From Candidatus Fredericiella danica (lineage in GTDB: Bacteria > Chloroflexota > Anaerolineae > Caldilineales > Caldilineaceae), in NCBI GenBank assembly GCA_016713335.1, contig JADJPH010000021.1:62001-126000 (forward strand): 64,000 nt of DNA. The letters run 5' to 3'. The notes beneath the pieces were generated by a model that was not told where the DNA came from, ran no database searches, and worked only from the letters and a program-made list of their open reading frames with translations. This document shows positions 9,991 to 19,445 of this stretch, one piece after another (position 1 is the stretch's first letter; each line of letters opens with the position of its first letter). A program made the position numbers and the translations under genes.

Positions 9991-10515
9991 ATGAGCGGCA
10001 CCAGCGAAGTGAAGAAATCTAGGCTATTCTCGGCACTCGGCGCCGTCCTCAGCCGTAAGTCGATGAGAACTGTGACACGGCTGTTCACCGCCCTACATGT
10101 TGAGTTGTACCGGTTGACCGGCGGAAGAGCACAGGCCGCCCAATATCCGACCATGCTGCTTACCACCAGGGGACGCAAGACAGGCAAGCTTCGCACCATT
10201 CCAGTCATCTACATTCAGGACGCCAATCGCTTTGTCATCGCCGCGGCTTATGCTGGGAGCGACCAACATCCGGCCTGGTGGCTGAATCTACAACAGAGCA
10301 AGGATGCTGAGGTGCAGGTAATGGGTACAAAAATTCGCGTGCGTGCCGCATTGGCGACGCCGCAAGAGCGCACAGCTTACTGGCCCAAACTTGTTGCCAT
10401 GTATCCCTACTTCTTGGACTATCAGAAGCGCACCCAACGCGAAATTCCAGTAGTGATATTAAGCCCCATTAGCGAAACAACCCCACTGGCTACCTGCCAG
10501 CGGGCGCAGTGGTAA
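9991..10515 (+). CDS. DDN-type (F420-dependent) nitroreductase-family protein
   Basis: A split-barrel flavin/deazaflavin oxidoreductase of the DDN family, which uses F420H2 in Mycobacterium. Visible marks: LLTTRGRKTGKLRTIPVIYI (residues 51-70) forming the cofactor strand-turn, and DQHPAWWLNLQQSKDAEVQV, the family's second signature. Length 174 residues is slightly over the usual 130-150 because of an N-terminal helix (RKSMRTVTRLFTALHVELYR). AAAGGAG lies 8 bases before the ATG. Cofactor use is inferred from family; two LLM-type proteins elsewhere in this window also suggest F420 metabolism. Confidence 0.8.
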   Translation: MSGTSEVKKSRLFSALGAVLSRKSMRTVTRLFTALHVELYRLTGGRAQAAQYPTMLLTTRGRKTGKLRTIPVIYIQDANRFVIAAAYAGSDQHPAWWLNLQQSKDAEVQVMGTKIRVRAALATPQERTAYWPKLVAMYPYFLDYQKRTQREIPVVILSPISETTPLATCQRAQW

Positions 10516-10651
10516 TTCCACATTTGCATATCCCGCTACTACTCCTCGGCGTCTCTCATAGTAGGTGCTACGTTCGTCTGAGTGAATTCCAAAGTGGGCA
10601 GGCGCTGAGCAACGAACCCGCGCTTGCCTGAAAACACTGTGGAGACGAAAA

Positions 10652-11872
10652 GTGAATCGGGTCCGATCGGTCGATGTACTCCGCGGCTTTGCACTGATGT
10701 GTATGGTCCTTGTCCATTTCATCATCTATTTTGGTGATTCCACGGCCATGCGCAGTTGGCTCTACTTCGCCCTTAACCATCTGCTCGCCGATTGGGGCGC
10801 CGCCGGCTTCTTGATGATGATGGGGATCAGCCAGGTGCTCTCGGCCGCCAAGACCCCAGATGCCAGTGAGTGGTTTCTGTTCAAGAAGGCCATTGTGCGC
10901 ACCCTCTATCTCATCGCACTCGGCCTGCTGCTTTCAACCCTCGCTTTTGGCCCCTGGCGGATGTTTGAGTGGGACATCCTCCCGGTGATGGGCTTCGCCA
11001 CGCTGGTCCTCTATTTCTGTCGTTTTCTGCCTTCCTGGCTGCTCGTCGTTTTGATGGTGATCATGGCGTTGATCACGCCGTGGCTTCGAAGCCTGATCGA
11101 CCCCATACCGATCTGGGGTGAAGCGTTCATGGCCACGCCGGTCATCTCAGACTATCTGCCCGGACTGTACGTCGACCCAACCGGCGATCTGCCGGTCATC
11201 TGGCGTCTCGACGCGATTGCGCAAGGCTTTCTGCTCACCGGCTATTTCCCCATCTTCCCGTGGCTGATCTTCCCGCTGATGGGCTTCCTCATGGGGCGGC
11301 GCATGGTGGCGCAGCGCTTTCGGCAGGATCTGCTCGCACTGGTCGCCTTTGGCCTCTTGCTGCTCATCCTCGGTCTTGGGGCTGCGTTGGCCAGCACCCG
11401 AATTCCCGGTGCGTCCGCGGTCACCGGCTATTTGGCGCCCCTGAGCTTTTACCCTGACTCTTTCACGATGGTACTACTGCAACTGAGTGTTTCGCTGGTG
11501 GTTTTCAGCGCGCTCTACTACTGGTATGACGTGCGCCGGGGCCAGCAGGCGAAGGTTGGCTTTGTCACCAACCTGTATAATCGTACGAGTCGCTTCGCAC
11601 TCACGTTTTATTTTGCACACTACCTGCTCATCGGCTGGACGCTACTTATCGTCTATCTAGTCACCGGTCAGTATCGGATTTTCGACCTGATGGGCGCATG
11701 GCCGGCCTTGCTATGCGGCCTGGTGGCGCTTGCGCTGCTTGAGACCATGCTGGCAGTGTGGGAGCGCAAGGGTGGGCGCTTCAGTCTGGAGTGGATTCTG
11801 GCCTGGTTGACGGCATGGATCGCGCCGCCGGCGCACGCGTCAGCGCATCGTCTCTCTGCGCATCGCACGTGA
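10652..11872 (+). CDS. HGSNAT/DUF1624-like membrane acyltransferase
   Basis: A ten-helix inner-membrane protein opening with RVRSVDVLRGFALMCMVLVH, the hallmark of the heparan-alpha-glucosaminide N-acetyltransferase/DUF1624/DUF418 group, in which a His on the second helix takes part in transmembrane acetyl transfer. Further segments include LLADWGAAGFLMMMGISQ and TFYFAHYLLIGWTLLIVYLV. The 406-residue length is typical. The start is GTG at 10652, with GGAG 8-9 bases before it. Its 3' end (APPAHASAHRLSAHRT) runs into the repeat array, so the last dozen residues may be repeat-derived. Likely acylates a cell-envelope glycan; substrate unknown. Confidence 0.7.
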   Translation: MNRVRSVDVLRGFALMCMVLVHFIIYFGDSTAMRSWLYFALNHLLADWGAAGFLMMMGISQVLSAAKTPDASEWFLFKKAIVRTLYLIALGLLLSTLAFGPWRMFEWDILPVMGFATLVLYFCRFLPSWLLVVLMVIMALITPWLRSLIDPIPIWGEAFMATPVISDYLPGLYVDPTGDLPVIWRLDAIAQGFLLTGYFPIFPWLIFPLMGFLMGRRMVAQRFRQDLLALVAFGLLLLILGLGAALASTRIPGASAVTGYLAPLSFYPDSFTMVLLQLSVSLVVFSALYYWYDVRRGQQAKVGFVTNLYNRTSRFALTFYFAHYLLIGWTLLIVYLVTGQYRIFDLMGAWPALLCGLVALALLETMLAVWERKGGRFSLEWILAWLTAWIAPPAHASAHRLSAHRT

Positions 11873-11887
11873 GTCCCCCCGTCTGTC

Positions 11888-12880
11888 AGAGCACCATCCC
11901 GTGAGGGTGGTGATCCCCCCCGTCCCCCCGTCCGTGCTGCAACCAACCGCAGCTTTGGCCTGGCGAACCACTTACTCACGTGCGTGGCTCTGATTGGCAC
12001 GTGCGTGGCGTCGTCTGTCAGAGCACCATCCCGTGAGGGTGGTGATCCCCCCCGTCCCCCCGTCCGTGCTGCGGCCGGCTTTGGCCAGGCGAACCACTTA
12101 CTCACGTGCGTGGCTCTGATTGGCACGTGGGTGGCGTCGTCTGTCAGGCACCACCCTGAGCCCCCGGCGTGGTGGCTCTGATTGCGGCTGGCGTCTGTCA
12201 GAGCACCATCCCGTGAGGGTGGTGATCCCCCCGTCCCGCCGTCTGTGCTGCAACCCGCCACGGCTTTGGCCTGGCGAACCACTTACTCACGTGCGTGGCT
12301 CTGTTTGTCACGTGCGTGGCTCTGTTTGTTCTATCAGAGCACCATCCCGTGAGGGTGGTGTTTCCCCGTCCCCCCGTCTGTCAGAGCACCAACCCGTGAG
12401 GGTGGTGTTTCCCCCCGTCCCCCCGTCCGTGCTTCAAACCGCCGCGGCTTTGGCAAGGCGAACCACTTACTCACGTGCGTGGCTCTGATTTTCACGTGCG
12501 TGGCTCTGTTTGCTACATCAGAGCACCATCCCGTCAGGGTGGTGTTTCCCCCGTCCCCCCGTCTGTCAGAGCACCATCCCGTGAGGGTGGTGTTCCCCCG
12601 TCCCCCTGTCCGGCGCCGCGGGTTGGCAAGGCGCACGTGCGTGGCTCTGATTGGCATGGCGTGGCGTCGTCTGTCAGAGCACCATCCCGTGAGGGTGGTG
12701 TCCCCCCCGTCCCCCCGTCCGTGCTTGCGGGGGGGCGGGGGGGGGGGCCCGGCACGGCGTGGCTCTGTTTTTTACATCAGAGCACCATCCCGTGAGGGTG
12801 GTGATCCCCCCGTCCCGCCGTCCGTGCTTCACCCAGCCGCGGCTTTGGCCTGGCGAACCACTTACTCACGTGCGTGGCTC
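11888..12880. repeat. One-kilobase array of degenerate hairpin repeats
   Basis: Two unit types alternate irregularly. Unit A has the core AGCACCATCCCGTGAGGGTG followed by C-rich runs; copies start near 11888, 12020, 12200, 12335, 12382, 12520, 12568, 12675 and 12778, with a decayed copy at 12145. Unit B has GCGAACCACTTACTCACGTG and a following GCGTGGCTCTG; copies lie near 11960, 12088, 12273, 12458 and 12850. The core of A can fold as a hairpin (ACCATCC against GGGTGGT). A G-only run interrupts at 12727-12749. Open frames here only mirror the repeat period and are not genes. Function unknown. Confidence 0.85.
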
Positions 12881-12967
12881 TGATGATCACGTGCGTCCCC
12901 TGTCCGTCCGAGCAGGCGATTGTGGATGCAGGAAAGGTACTACATAGGTCTGAAAGCTGACTGGTGC

Positions 12968-12980
12968 TACAATGGCCCAA
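12968..12980 (+). promoter_or_regulatory. -10 hexamer placed for leaderless transcription of the SulP gene
   Basis: TACAAT lies at 12968-12973, preceded by GTGC, and the preferred ATG is at 12980. A transcript starting 7 bases after the hexamer would begin at the start codon. No Shine-Dalgarno sequence precedes this ATG, which fits a leaderless mRNA. No convincing -35 box is seen. Confidence 0.45.
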
Positions 12981-14766
12981 TGCCATCTACCGGAGACACC
13001 ACCCAATCGACGAAACCGAATCAGCGCAATCTTGCTGCCGATGCGATCGCCGGACTCACCTTTGCGGTCGTGAATGTGCCACAGGCCATGGCACATGCGC
13101 TACTGGCTACCGTGAACCCCGTCTATGGGATTTACACGCTCCTGACTGCCATCCCGATCGCCGCGATCTTCACCAGTTCGGTTTACATGAATGTGTCCAC
13201 CACCAGTGCGCTCTCGGTTGCAGCCGCGGACGGGCTGGCGGGTATACCCGGGACGCAGAAGGCGGAAGCGTTGGCGGTGATGGTGCTGCTGATGGGCGTG
13301 GTCCAGGTCGCCGCCGGTCTCTTCCGTCTCGGTTTCCTGGTGCGCTTTGTCTCCAACGCCGTGATGACCGGCTTTCTCAACGGCGTGGCGGTGCTGATTA
13401 TCCTAGGTCAGCTTGGCGACCTGACGGGCTTTGACAGCCGCTTCTCCAATCGCGTGGCGCAGTCTCTGGATCTGATGTTGAACCTGAGCGATATCCATCT
13501 GGCAACGAAGCTCGTCGGTCTGCTCACCCTGGGGCTTATCGTCGTGATGCTGCGGACGCGGCTGCGCAAGTTTGCGTTTATCATCGCCATCGGTGCAGCC
13601 ACGCTGCTTGTGATCGTCCTGCGCCCGGTGGTGGATGTAGCCGCGGCGGTCGCGGCGGCACGTGCGGCGGCCGGCATGGCGAGGCGCTGGGCAACGATGT
13701 GCTCACCTCGATCAACTGGGAAACGCTTAACTTTGCGCTGGTGGAGCGGATCGGCGATGTCAGCGCCATCCCGCGCTCGCTGCCACAGCTTGCCCTGCCT
13801 CGGCTGGATCTGGTGCTGCCGATGCTGCTGCCGGCCATTTCGCTGGCCCTGATCGGCTTGATTCAGGGCGCAGGCGTCAGCCAGGGGATCCCCAACCCGG
13901 ACGGTAAGTTTCCCGATGTATCGCGGGACTTTTTGGGTCAGGGTGCGGGCAATGTTGCCGCCGCGTTTGTGGGCGGGGTGCCGGCCGGTGGTTCGATCTC
14001 AGGCACCGCGGTGTTGATGGGGGCAGGTGCACAATCGCGGCTGGCGAATATCTTTGCCGGGGTGGCGGTGGCATTCATCATGCTGGTGGCGGGCCCGTTG
14101 GTGGAGAAGGTGCCGATGCCTGCGCTGGCAGCGCTGCTGATCGTGGCCGGCTTCCAGGGGTTGCGCATCGAACAGGCACGGCTCATTTGGAATACAGGCC
14201 GCGTGCCGACGGTGGTGATGACGATCACGTTCGTGGCGACGCTCATCGTGTCACTCCAGTACGCCGTGCTGCTAGGGATTGTGTTGAGCATCATGGTCTA
14301 TGTCTTCAACCAATCCAACAAAGTGGTCGTGACGGAGTTGGTGCTGCAGCCTCAGGGGTATCCCATCGAGCAGCCGGCGCCGGCTGCGCTGACGGGCGAC
14401 AAGTTGACGGTCCTCATGATTTACGGCAGCCTGTTTTTTGCCGGGGCGCGGAGCCTTGAGGATCAACTGCCGGACGTTGGTGCGGCGGAGCGCGCGGCCG
14501 TTGCGCTCGTGCTGCGTGGCGAGTCCGATCTCAGCAGCACATTTATGGGGGTGCTGCAGCGCTACACCAAGACATTGCAGGCGCGCGACGGTCGGTTGAT
14601 GCTGGTGGGGGTGGAAGAGTCCGCCTACATGCAACTTGCCAAGACCGGCGTGCTCAACCTGATCGGCGCGGAGAACGTGTTCCGTTCGCAGCCGCAGATC
14701 GGCGCCGCCTTGAACAGTGCAGTCGCGTCTGCACAACAGTGGCTGGGGCAGGCGACCACAGTCTAG
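12980..14766 (+). CDS. SulP-family anion transporter with STAS domain, frameshifted
   Basis: An inner-membrane sulfate/bicarbonate-type anion transporter. The N part contains ADAIAGLTFAVVNVPQAMAH and NPVYGIYTLLTAIPIAAIFT, the SulP opening helices; the middle has QGAGVSQGIPNPDGKFPDVS and VGGVPAGGSISGTAVLMGAG; the C part after about residue 450 is a cytoplasmic STAS domain (DKLTVLMIYGSLFFAGA to the end). The frame breaks within a GGC/GCG-rich stretch around 13640-13680, where LRPVVDV turns into alanine-arginine repeats; it resumes at HGEALGNDVLTSINWE. Length about 595 residues is usual. It converges on the deaminase gene, the two stops sharing the palindrome CTAG. The ion is not predictable from sequence. 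Confidence 0.85.
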
Positions 14767-15239
14767 CGCCAGAACCCATCGTGCACGGCGCGGGCTTCGG
14801 CGTCCAAAGCCATCGCTGCGCTGTCCACCTGGACCGGCCGGCCGCTGTGCGCAAAGACCTCCCGGCAGGGCAGCAGCAGATGATCCGGCGAAGCGCCCAC
14901 GATGGCGTAGAGATCCTCTTCACTCAGCGCGTAGACGACCCGCCTGATGCCACTCCAGTGAATCGCACCCGCACACATTGCACAGGGCTCGGTGCTGGCA
15001 TAGAGCGTGCAGCCCGCAAGCTCTTCCGGCGTCAGCCGGCGCGATGCAAGCCGCACCAGGTTGGTTTCGGCATGGCCCGTGAGGTCACGTTCGGTAACGA
15101 CCGTGTTCTCTGCCTCCAGCACAAGCTGGTGGTTGGCATCGACCAGCACCGCGCCAAACGGATGGTTGCCGTGTTCCCGTGCGCGCCAGGCCACCGCAAT
15201 GGCCGTGCGCAGAAAATCAAGATCAAGATCAGTCATCAT
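14763..15239 (-). CDS. Nucleoside deaminase (GuaD/TadA-like zinc deaminase)
   Basis: A 158-residue zinc hydrolase of the cytidine deaminase superfamily. The active site is complete: TGHAETNLVR supplies the zinc His and catalytic Glu, and STEPCAMCAGAI supplies two zinc Cys. The spacing and the C-terminal tail ending in HDGFWR resemble guanine deaminase and related nucleoside deaminases more than the tRNA enzyme TadA, but the sequence alone does not separate them. Starts with two consecutive ATGs; GAGG is nearby. Its stop overlaps the SulP stop on the opposite strand. Confidence 0.85.
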   Translation of the reverse strand: MMTDLDLDFLRTAIAVAWRAREHGNHPFGAVLVDANHQLVLEAENTVVTERDLTGHAETNLVRLASRRLTPEELAGCTLYASTEPCAMCAGAIHWSGIRRVVYALSEEDLYAIVGASPDHLLLPCREVFAHSGRPVQVDSAAMALDAEARAVHDGFWR

Positions 15240-15293
15240 GTCGCCTCTACTCGAAGAGCCGATGCCCCGGTCGCCGCGATCTGACGCCGGCGC

Positions 15294-16073
15294 CTAAGCC
15301 GTCGGCGTTAAGCAGACTTTGATGGGGGGATCGCTGTACCGCACCATGGGTCCTACGGAAGTGTTCGCGTGGTGACAGTTCCATTCCGGGTTGCGATGGC
15401 CGCCCTGGGCAGCAACCAGGGCCGAATTCGAAGGGGTCAATACGGAGTTCTTTGCGCCGTGCCACGACCCATCGGCGAATTCTCTTGAGGTGGCATTGAA
15501 TGCCGCCGGTGGGTGCTTTGCTAGCAACAGATGTCCACATTCATGTGCCAGGAGCCACGGATTACCCGACTGTCCGCTCGGCAGCAGGCTTTGTTCGGTC
15601 ATGATAGTGAGCGCAACCATACTATTCGCGTTGAGCACGTTCGCAGGATACGTATTGCCACCACCTTGATCGGTTGGCGGTGTATTTGAAACATATACGT
15701 CAACTTCGTATGTGTCGGTTACCGCAGGTAGTCTTTGTTGCCGATACAAGTCAGCGAGAATATTGAAGAACTCCGAGATCGTTGTTGCATTGTAAAGCTG
15801 CGAACTGACCACTGGTGCGATTGTGCGAAATTGAACATCGATCCCCGCCAGTTTCCAAAGTCCGGTGACTCCGGCTTGTTGATTTGGGATGGATTGTCCG
15901 GTAACTAGACCCTGTCCATCGTCCTGTACAGGAATAAGTCGCAGCTTCAATATTCGCATTGTCCCCGATAACCCAGAATCGCAACCATCGGCCTTCATGG
16001 CGTCAGATGTTGTGTCTGCGATTAACATCATCTGACCTCCAAGGTCGAACTCAAGACTCTCGACCTGGGTCAT
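15294..16073 (-). CDS. HEXXH metalloprotease-like protein of the CHAT operon
   Basis: A 259-residue protein of unknown family with one clear active-site motif, LLAHECGHLLLAKHP, giving His177-Glu178-x-x-His181. His187 or His205 (DGSWHGAKN) could be the third zinc ligand. About 100 residues of mixed sequence precede it, including FFNILADLYRQQRLP. No signal peptide or membrane segment is seen, so it acts in the cytoplasm or is exported by another route. The ATG overlaps the stop of the preceding gene by four bases (ATGA), showing translational coupling. It is the last gene of the five-part operon with the CHAT protein. A zinc peptidase role is inferred from the motif only. Confidence 0.6.
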   Translation of the reverse strand: MTQVESLEFDLGGQMMLIADTTSDAMKADGCDSGLSGTMRILKLRLIPVQDDGQGLVTGQSIPNQQAGVTGLWKLAGIDVQFRTIAPVVSSQLYNATTISEFFNILADLYRQQRLPAVTDTYEVDVYVSNTPPTDQGGGNTYPANVLNANSMVALTIMTEQSLLPSGQSGNPWLLAHECGHLLLAKHPPAAFNATSREFADGSWHGAKNSVLTPSNSALVAAQGGHRNPEWNCHHANTSVGPMVRYSDPPIKVCLTPTA

Positions 16074-16633
16074 ACTAAGCAGGGAGCCGGATTGCCCTTG
16101 TCCAGTTCAAAAGAGATTGAACTGTCAGCGTAAACGCGCACATTCGCGCCGCTTTCCGTCGTCAAAGGGCTCGTCCAGATGCTCAGTGTGCCCGAGAACC
16201 TTGTGGTGCGACTCACGAATTCGCAAAGCGACTCTTCAGACTCATACCGAGGCGGGTTGTCAGAATTAAACATCATGCTTTCATCGAGGTATTCGACCGT
16301 GAAGCCAGCTTCCTTGTTAACGATGTGCCATCTTTCTGCTTGACGATCGATCGTGACCCCGATGCTCGCTGAGACAAAGCCAAATCTGCCTGTTCCAAGC
16401 TCTTGGTCAGTTGGGACCGGTGGGCCAGCAACCGTGATCCGCATGGTGGCTGCATCCCAATCACTTGTCTTCGCGTCTGATGTCACGGGGACCGTCAGAA
16501 GCACATCACCGAAGAGCGGGTGCTCTTTAGGTCCGTCTTTCGTACGTAAGTCGGTTTTATCAACCGAGTTCTCCACGCGCAGCAAGTACCGCCTGAAGTC
16601 GACGCTGGTCGGTTGTTCTGTAAGTAAGTTCAT
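16070..16633 (-). CDS. Unrecognised beta-rich protein of the CHAT operon
   Basis: I do not recognise this 187-residue protein. It is rich in alternating hydrophobic residues (FGDVLLTVPVTSD, RFGFVSASIGVTID, NVRVYADSSISFEL), which suggests a beta-sandwich, with one stretch of acidic loops (EEAGFTVEYLDESMM-like). No signal peptide, no membrane helix. The ATG at 16633 is chosen over an upstream TTG because GAAAGG precedes it. It begins 8 bases after the repaired end of the LysM lipoprotein and overlaps the metalloprotease by four bases, so the three are surely co-transcribed. Confidence 0.6.
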   Translation of the reverse strand: MNLLTEQPTSVDFRRYLLRVENSVDKTDLRTKDGPKEHPLFGDVLLTVPVTSDAKTSDWDAATMRITVAGPPVPTDQELGTGRFGFVSASIGVTIDRQAERWHIVNKEAGFTVEYLDESMMFNSDNPPRYESEESLCEFVSRTTRFSGTLSIWTSPLTTESGANVRVYADSSISFELDKGNPAPCLV

Positions 16634-16640
16634 GGTCAAG

Positions 16641-18156
16641 CTACCTTTCGCTTATCGTTTCCAAGGTCCGGTATTCCCAGGTTACCGCGTCATCAAGTTC
16701 TCCAACGGAAAGCGCATACATGCTATCGGGCGCCAGTTCGGAAGTATCCAGAGAATAGATCGTGCTGCTGCGTCCATCCCGCGATGGCGGGCGGATCACA
16801 AAATTGGGGAAGGCAATATCTGCGATGCGATAGACGCCTCGCTGCTCTAGCGAGGTAAAGTGGATGTGAACCTAGTGGTAGATGCACGAGGTAAATCTCG
16901 ACAGGCTCACCAATCACGTACCAACCGGGTACGACCAATATTCTTGGTTTGCTGGGGGGCGCGACGGTCAGTGTGGTGGCTGCACTCTGCGCTATACCGG
17001 ATGTCACCGAAATTGAGCGCACTGGCGAATTCTCGTCACTAGGCGCAAGCGGTAGCCGCCACACTGCCACTGGCCCAATGTCGTTGAGGCGTTCTGCTTC
17101 CCGCCGGGTAGGTGGAAGAACCGTTGGGTCGTTGATCTGGTCCAGGTCGAACCCGACTCCGTAGATGCAGACAAATTCCCCTGGCTCAAATTTGTTACGT
17201 TCAGTTCCAAGACTGTCACCCATCAGTACAGTCGTAGTGGAGATGAACGAAGAGATGGTCGGGCAGTCTCCGGCATTCGGGCTGGGCATGCTCAGGATCG
17301 TGCCTGCGTGTGATACGCCGTAGGTGGATGGTTGTGCGCCGCCGCCGGACGAACTCACAAAGTCACCGGCAGTGTCATCAATTCCAGATGCTGGTCTCGA
17401 CGATGACGTCACTGCCCCCCCTCCAGCCGCTGGGACCAGAATTGACTCATCGCTGACAATCATGTCATCCTCAAGACAGTTGGTCGCCTGCAACTGTGCA
17501 ACTGTCACACCTGAGCGCAAAGCAATCGCATAAAGCGTGTCACCCTCCCTGACACGGTACCTGCTCCAGCCGGTTGGTTGCGAGACCACGCACGGTTCAG
17601 GACTCGGGGTCGGGGTAGGCGGTGCGGTGGTTGGCACGGGAGGAGCTGCAACAATCGCAGCCACCTCAGGCAACTGTACTTGAACAAATTCACCGCCAAT
17701 GACCCAACACTCCGTGGAGGTGACGGTAGTTGGGCATGCAATCTGCCACCAAAGACCATCTGCGGAGCGTCCGCTCACAGATGCTGTCTCTGCATCCTGC
17801 AGTGAGCCTAACACGAGATACTCAAGTCCTGGACCACTACGGATATTGATCCCAGTAAGGGCAGTGAGAGTTGGCGCTTGTGCCGTTGGGGTGATCGTCA
17901 CGGTTGCAATCACGCTTTGCACTGCGGCCGTGTTCAGAGTCGCAGGCCCTGCAGACGCTGTTGCGCCCGCCGGCACAGGCGCCGCGGTGGCGGAGGCGTC
18001 GCCGGCCGGATCGGTCGTGCGCGCCGCAACAGTTGCAACCGGAGTTACTATTGCGGTTGCCGTGGCCGGGCGCTGTTCTTCACTTCCTCCCCAACATGCC
18101 GACAGCAGCAAGATCATCGCGAGTATCACAGAGCCTTTGGGCAATAAGTAAGACAT
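16641..18156 (-). CDS. Lipoprotein with SH3b and LysM domains, frameshifted near its end
   Basis: A surface lipoprotein: residues 9-21 form a lipoprotein signal (VILAMILLLSAC, lipidated Cys21), followed by a Thr/Ala/Pro-rich linker, an SH3b domain about 98-165 (INIRSGPGLEYLVLGSL ... GLWWQIACP), a Pro/Thr linker, and a LysM domain about 200-243 (YRVREGDTLYAIALRSGVTV), both peptidoglycan-binding types. The C part is unknown. Near 16870 one base is lost or gained; the corrected frame continues HFTSLEQRGVYRIADIAF to a stop at 16641-16643. GAGGAG precedes the ATG. It lies between the TPR gene and the unknown protein in one minus-strand operon and would anchor that system at the cell wall. Confidence 0.75.
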
Positions 18157-18181
18157 TTCTCCTCGATTGGGCGTGCACTCT

Positions 18182-19445
18182 CTACGGAGCAGTTGGAGAC
18201 AACGAGCAGGCAGGCGGCACGGGTGCTGATGATTCGCAAACCAGCGTAAGTTCAGAATTCACAGTTGCCTCAAGACGATCGATTTCGGTTTCGTCGTCGC
18301 CGGGATTCGATGCTTGCAATGCCTTTCGATCCTCTTTGGAGATTGCCATGGCAGCGCGGGCGCTCTCACATGCGCCGCGAGCAATGTGGGTTCGCGCCTG
18401 CCACAGCGAAAAGATCACTTTTCGATCTAACTCCGGGCTCATCTGGGCCTCACGGAATGCGTCTGCCGCCTGCGTGAGCGAGTCCGGCGCACCGCTCCCA
18501 ATGGATCAGACCAAGCCCGCCATAGGCATTCGCCGCCAAATAGGCAACACGCTGTCGATCTAGTTCGTTGGCTCGACCGCGGTAGTCAGCAATTACTGCA
18601 CTAAAGCGAGTCTCGGCCGCTGAGACCAATGTCGGCGATAGCTGCTGCGCCAGGGCGAGACAGTAATAGGCATTGGCTCCATTAAAGTCGCCTTGATTGG
18701 GATCTCAGCAAGCGCTGCTCCTCCCAATAGTCGGCTCGCCGCGTAGCCATCAATCGCTTGTTTCACCCCGGCAACATTAATGGTTTCGGCGCTGCAGTCG
18801 TTGCCGCGCGATAAGCCGTAGCCAACTCTGTGCCTTTCCCAGCGCCGCCCGTGCATATGTGGGATCAAGCGCCAGCGCCTGATCGGCCAAAGCCGCTGCT
18901 TCAGGCAATGCATGCTGTTCATTTGCGACATTCGCCAAGTACAGATTCAGGAGCTTGTTCCGCTGCGAGTTTGGAACGCCACCGTTAAGTGCCTGGCTGA
19001 GGTGGCTGGCGGCGTCGGTGTATCTTCCCAGTCGGAAATACCCTAAACCAACGGCCAATTGCACCCAACTTGTCGCCTGTTTTGCCACGTCCTCAGTCAG
19101 CAAAGCAGCGGCAGCCGTATTGTTGCGGATGTCGTCGGAGACGGGGATGGGGTCTCCCAACAGTTCATAACCGGTGGCCTCATCGCCGCCAGGAAACCGC
19201 TGTGGCCTGATGTAGATTTCTGGCAACATCGTCGTCACGCCGGATGCGTAGTTGAGCCGCCCAAAGAGCAATACATCCGCGTTGGCGGCGTCTGCCGCTG
19301 CTGCGGCGTTACGCATCCGTTCATTGGCGCTTTCGCCGTCGATCTCGCTCAGTTTGTCAGGACCCCGGACCTGAATATCAAAGCTCGGCGAGCGAAGCGG
19401 TTCGATGCTCTGTTCTATTTGTGAATAGAGGTTGGTTGCCATCAA
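18182..19445 (-). CDS. TPR-containing C-terminal part of the CHAT protein, several frameshifts
   Basis: This stretch starts with LMATNLYSQIEQSIEPLRSP and a strand set DVLLFGRLNY that looks like the FlgO/TolB-like input domain seen before TPRs, then TPR helices (SWVQLAVGLGYFRLGRYTDA, ANVANEQHALPEAAALADQA, ALDPTYARAALGKA). Below 18800 the TPRs continue only if the frame is changed near 18800, 18690 and 18500 (ANAYYCLALAQQL, VAYLAANAYGGLGLI, LTQAADAFREAQ), ending at 18182. It runs directly on from the CHAT part, whose frame ends at 19442, so I read both as one protein of about 850 residues broken by at least five indels. TPRs would bind a partner and hold the protease domain. Confidence 0.6.

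Noticed and set aside
12722..12752. G-quadruplex or promoter in the poly-G run
   Set aside because: The run of G could form a quadruplex but is inside degenerate repeats and may be a sequencing error; no evidence for a role.
11888..12880. CRISPR array
   Set aside because: Repeats are interleaved, of two kinds, irregularly spaced and lack unique spacers of constant length; no cas genes are present.
11668..12883. Long open frames on both strands of the repeat array
   Set aside because: They translate the repeat units (for example RATHVSKWFA again and again), lack ribosome-binding sites, and exist in several frames at once, so they are repeat shadows.
15294..16073. eCIS core (DUF4157-type) protein
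   Set aside because: There is an HEXXH motif but no sheath, baseplate or tube gene in the window, and the sequence around the motif does not fit as far as I can judge.
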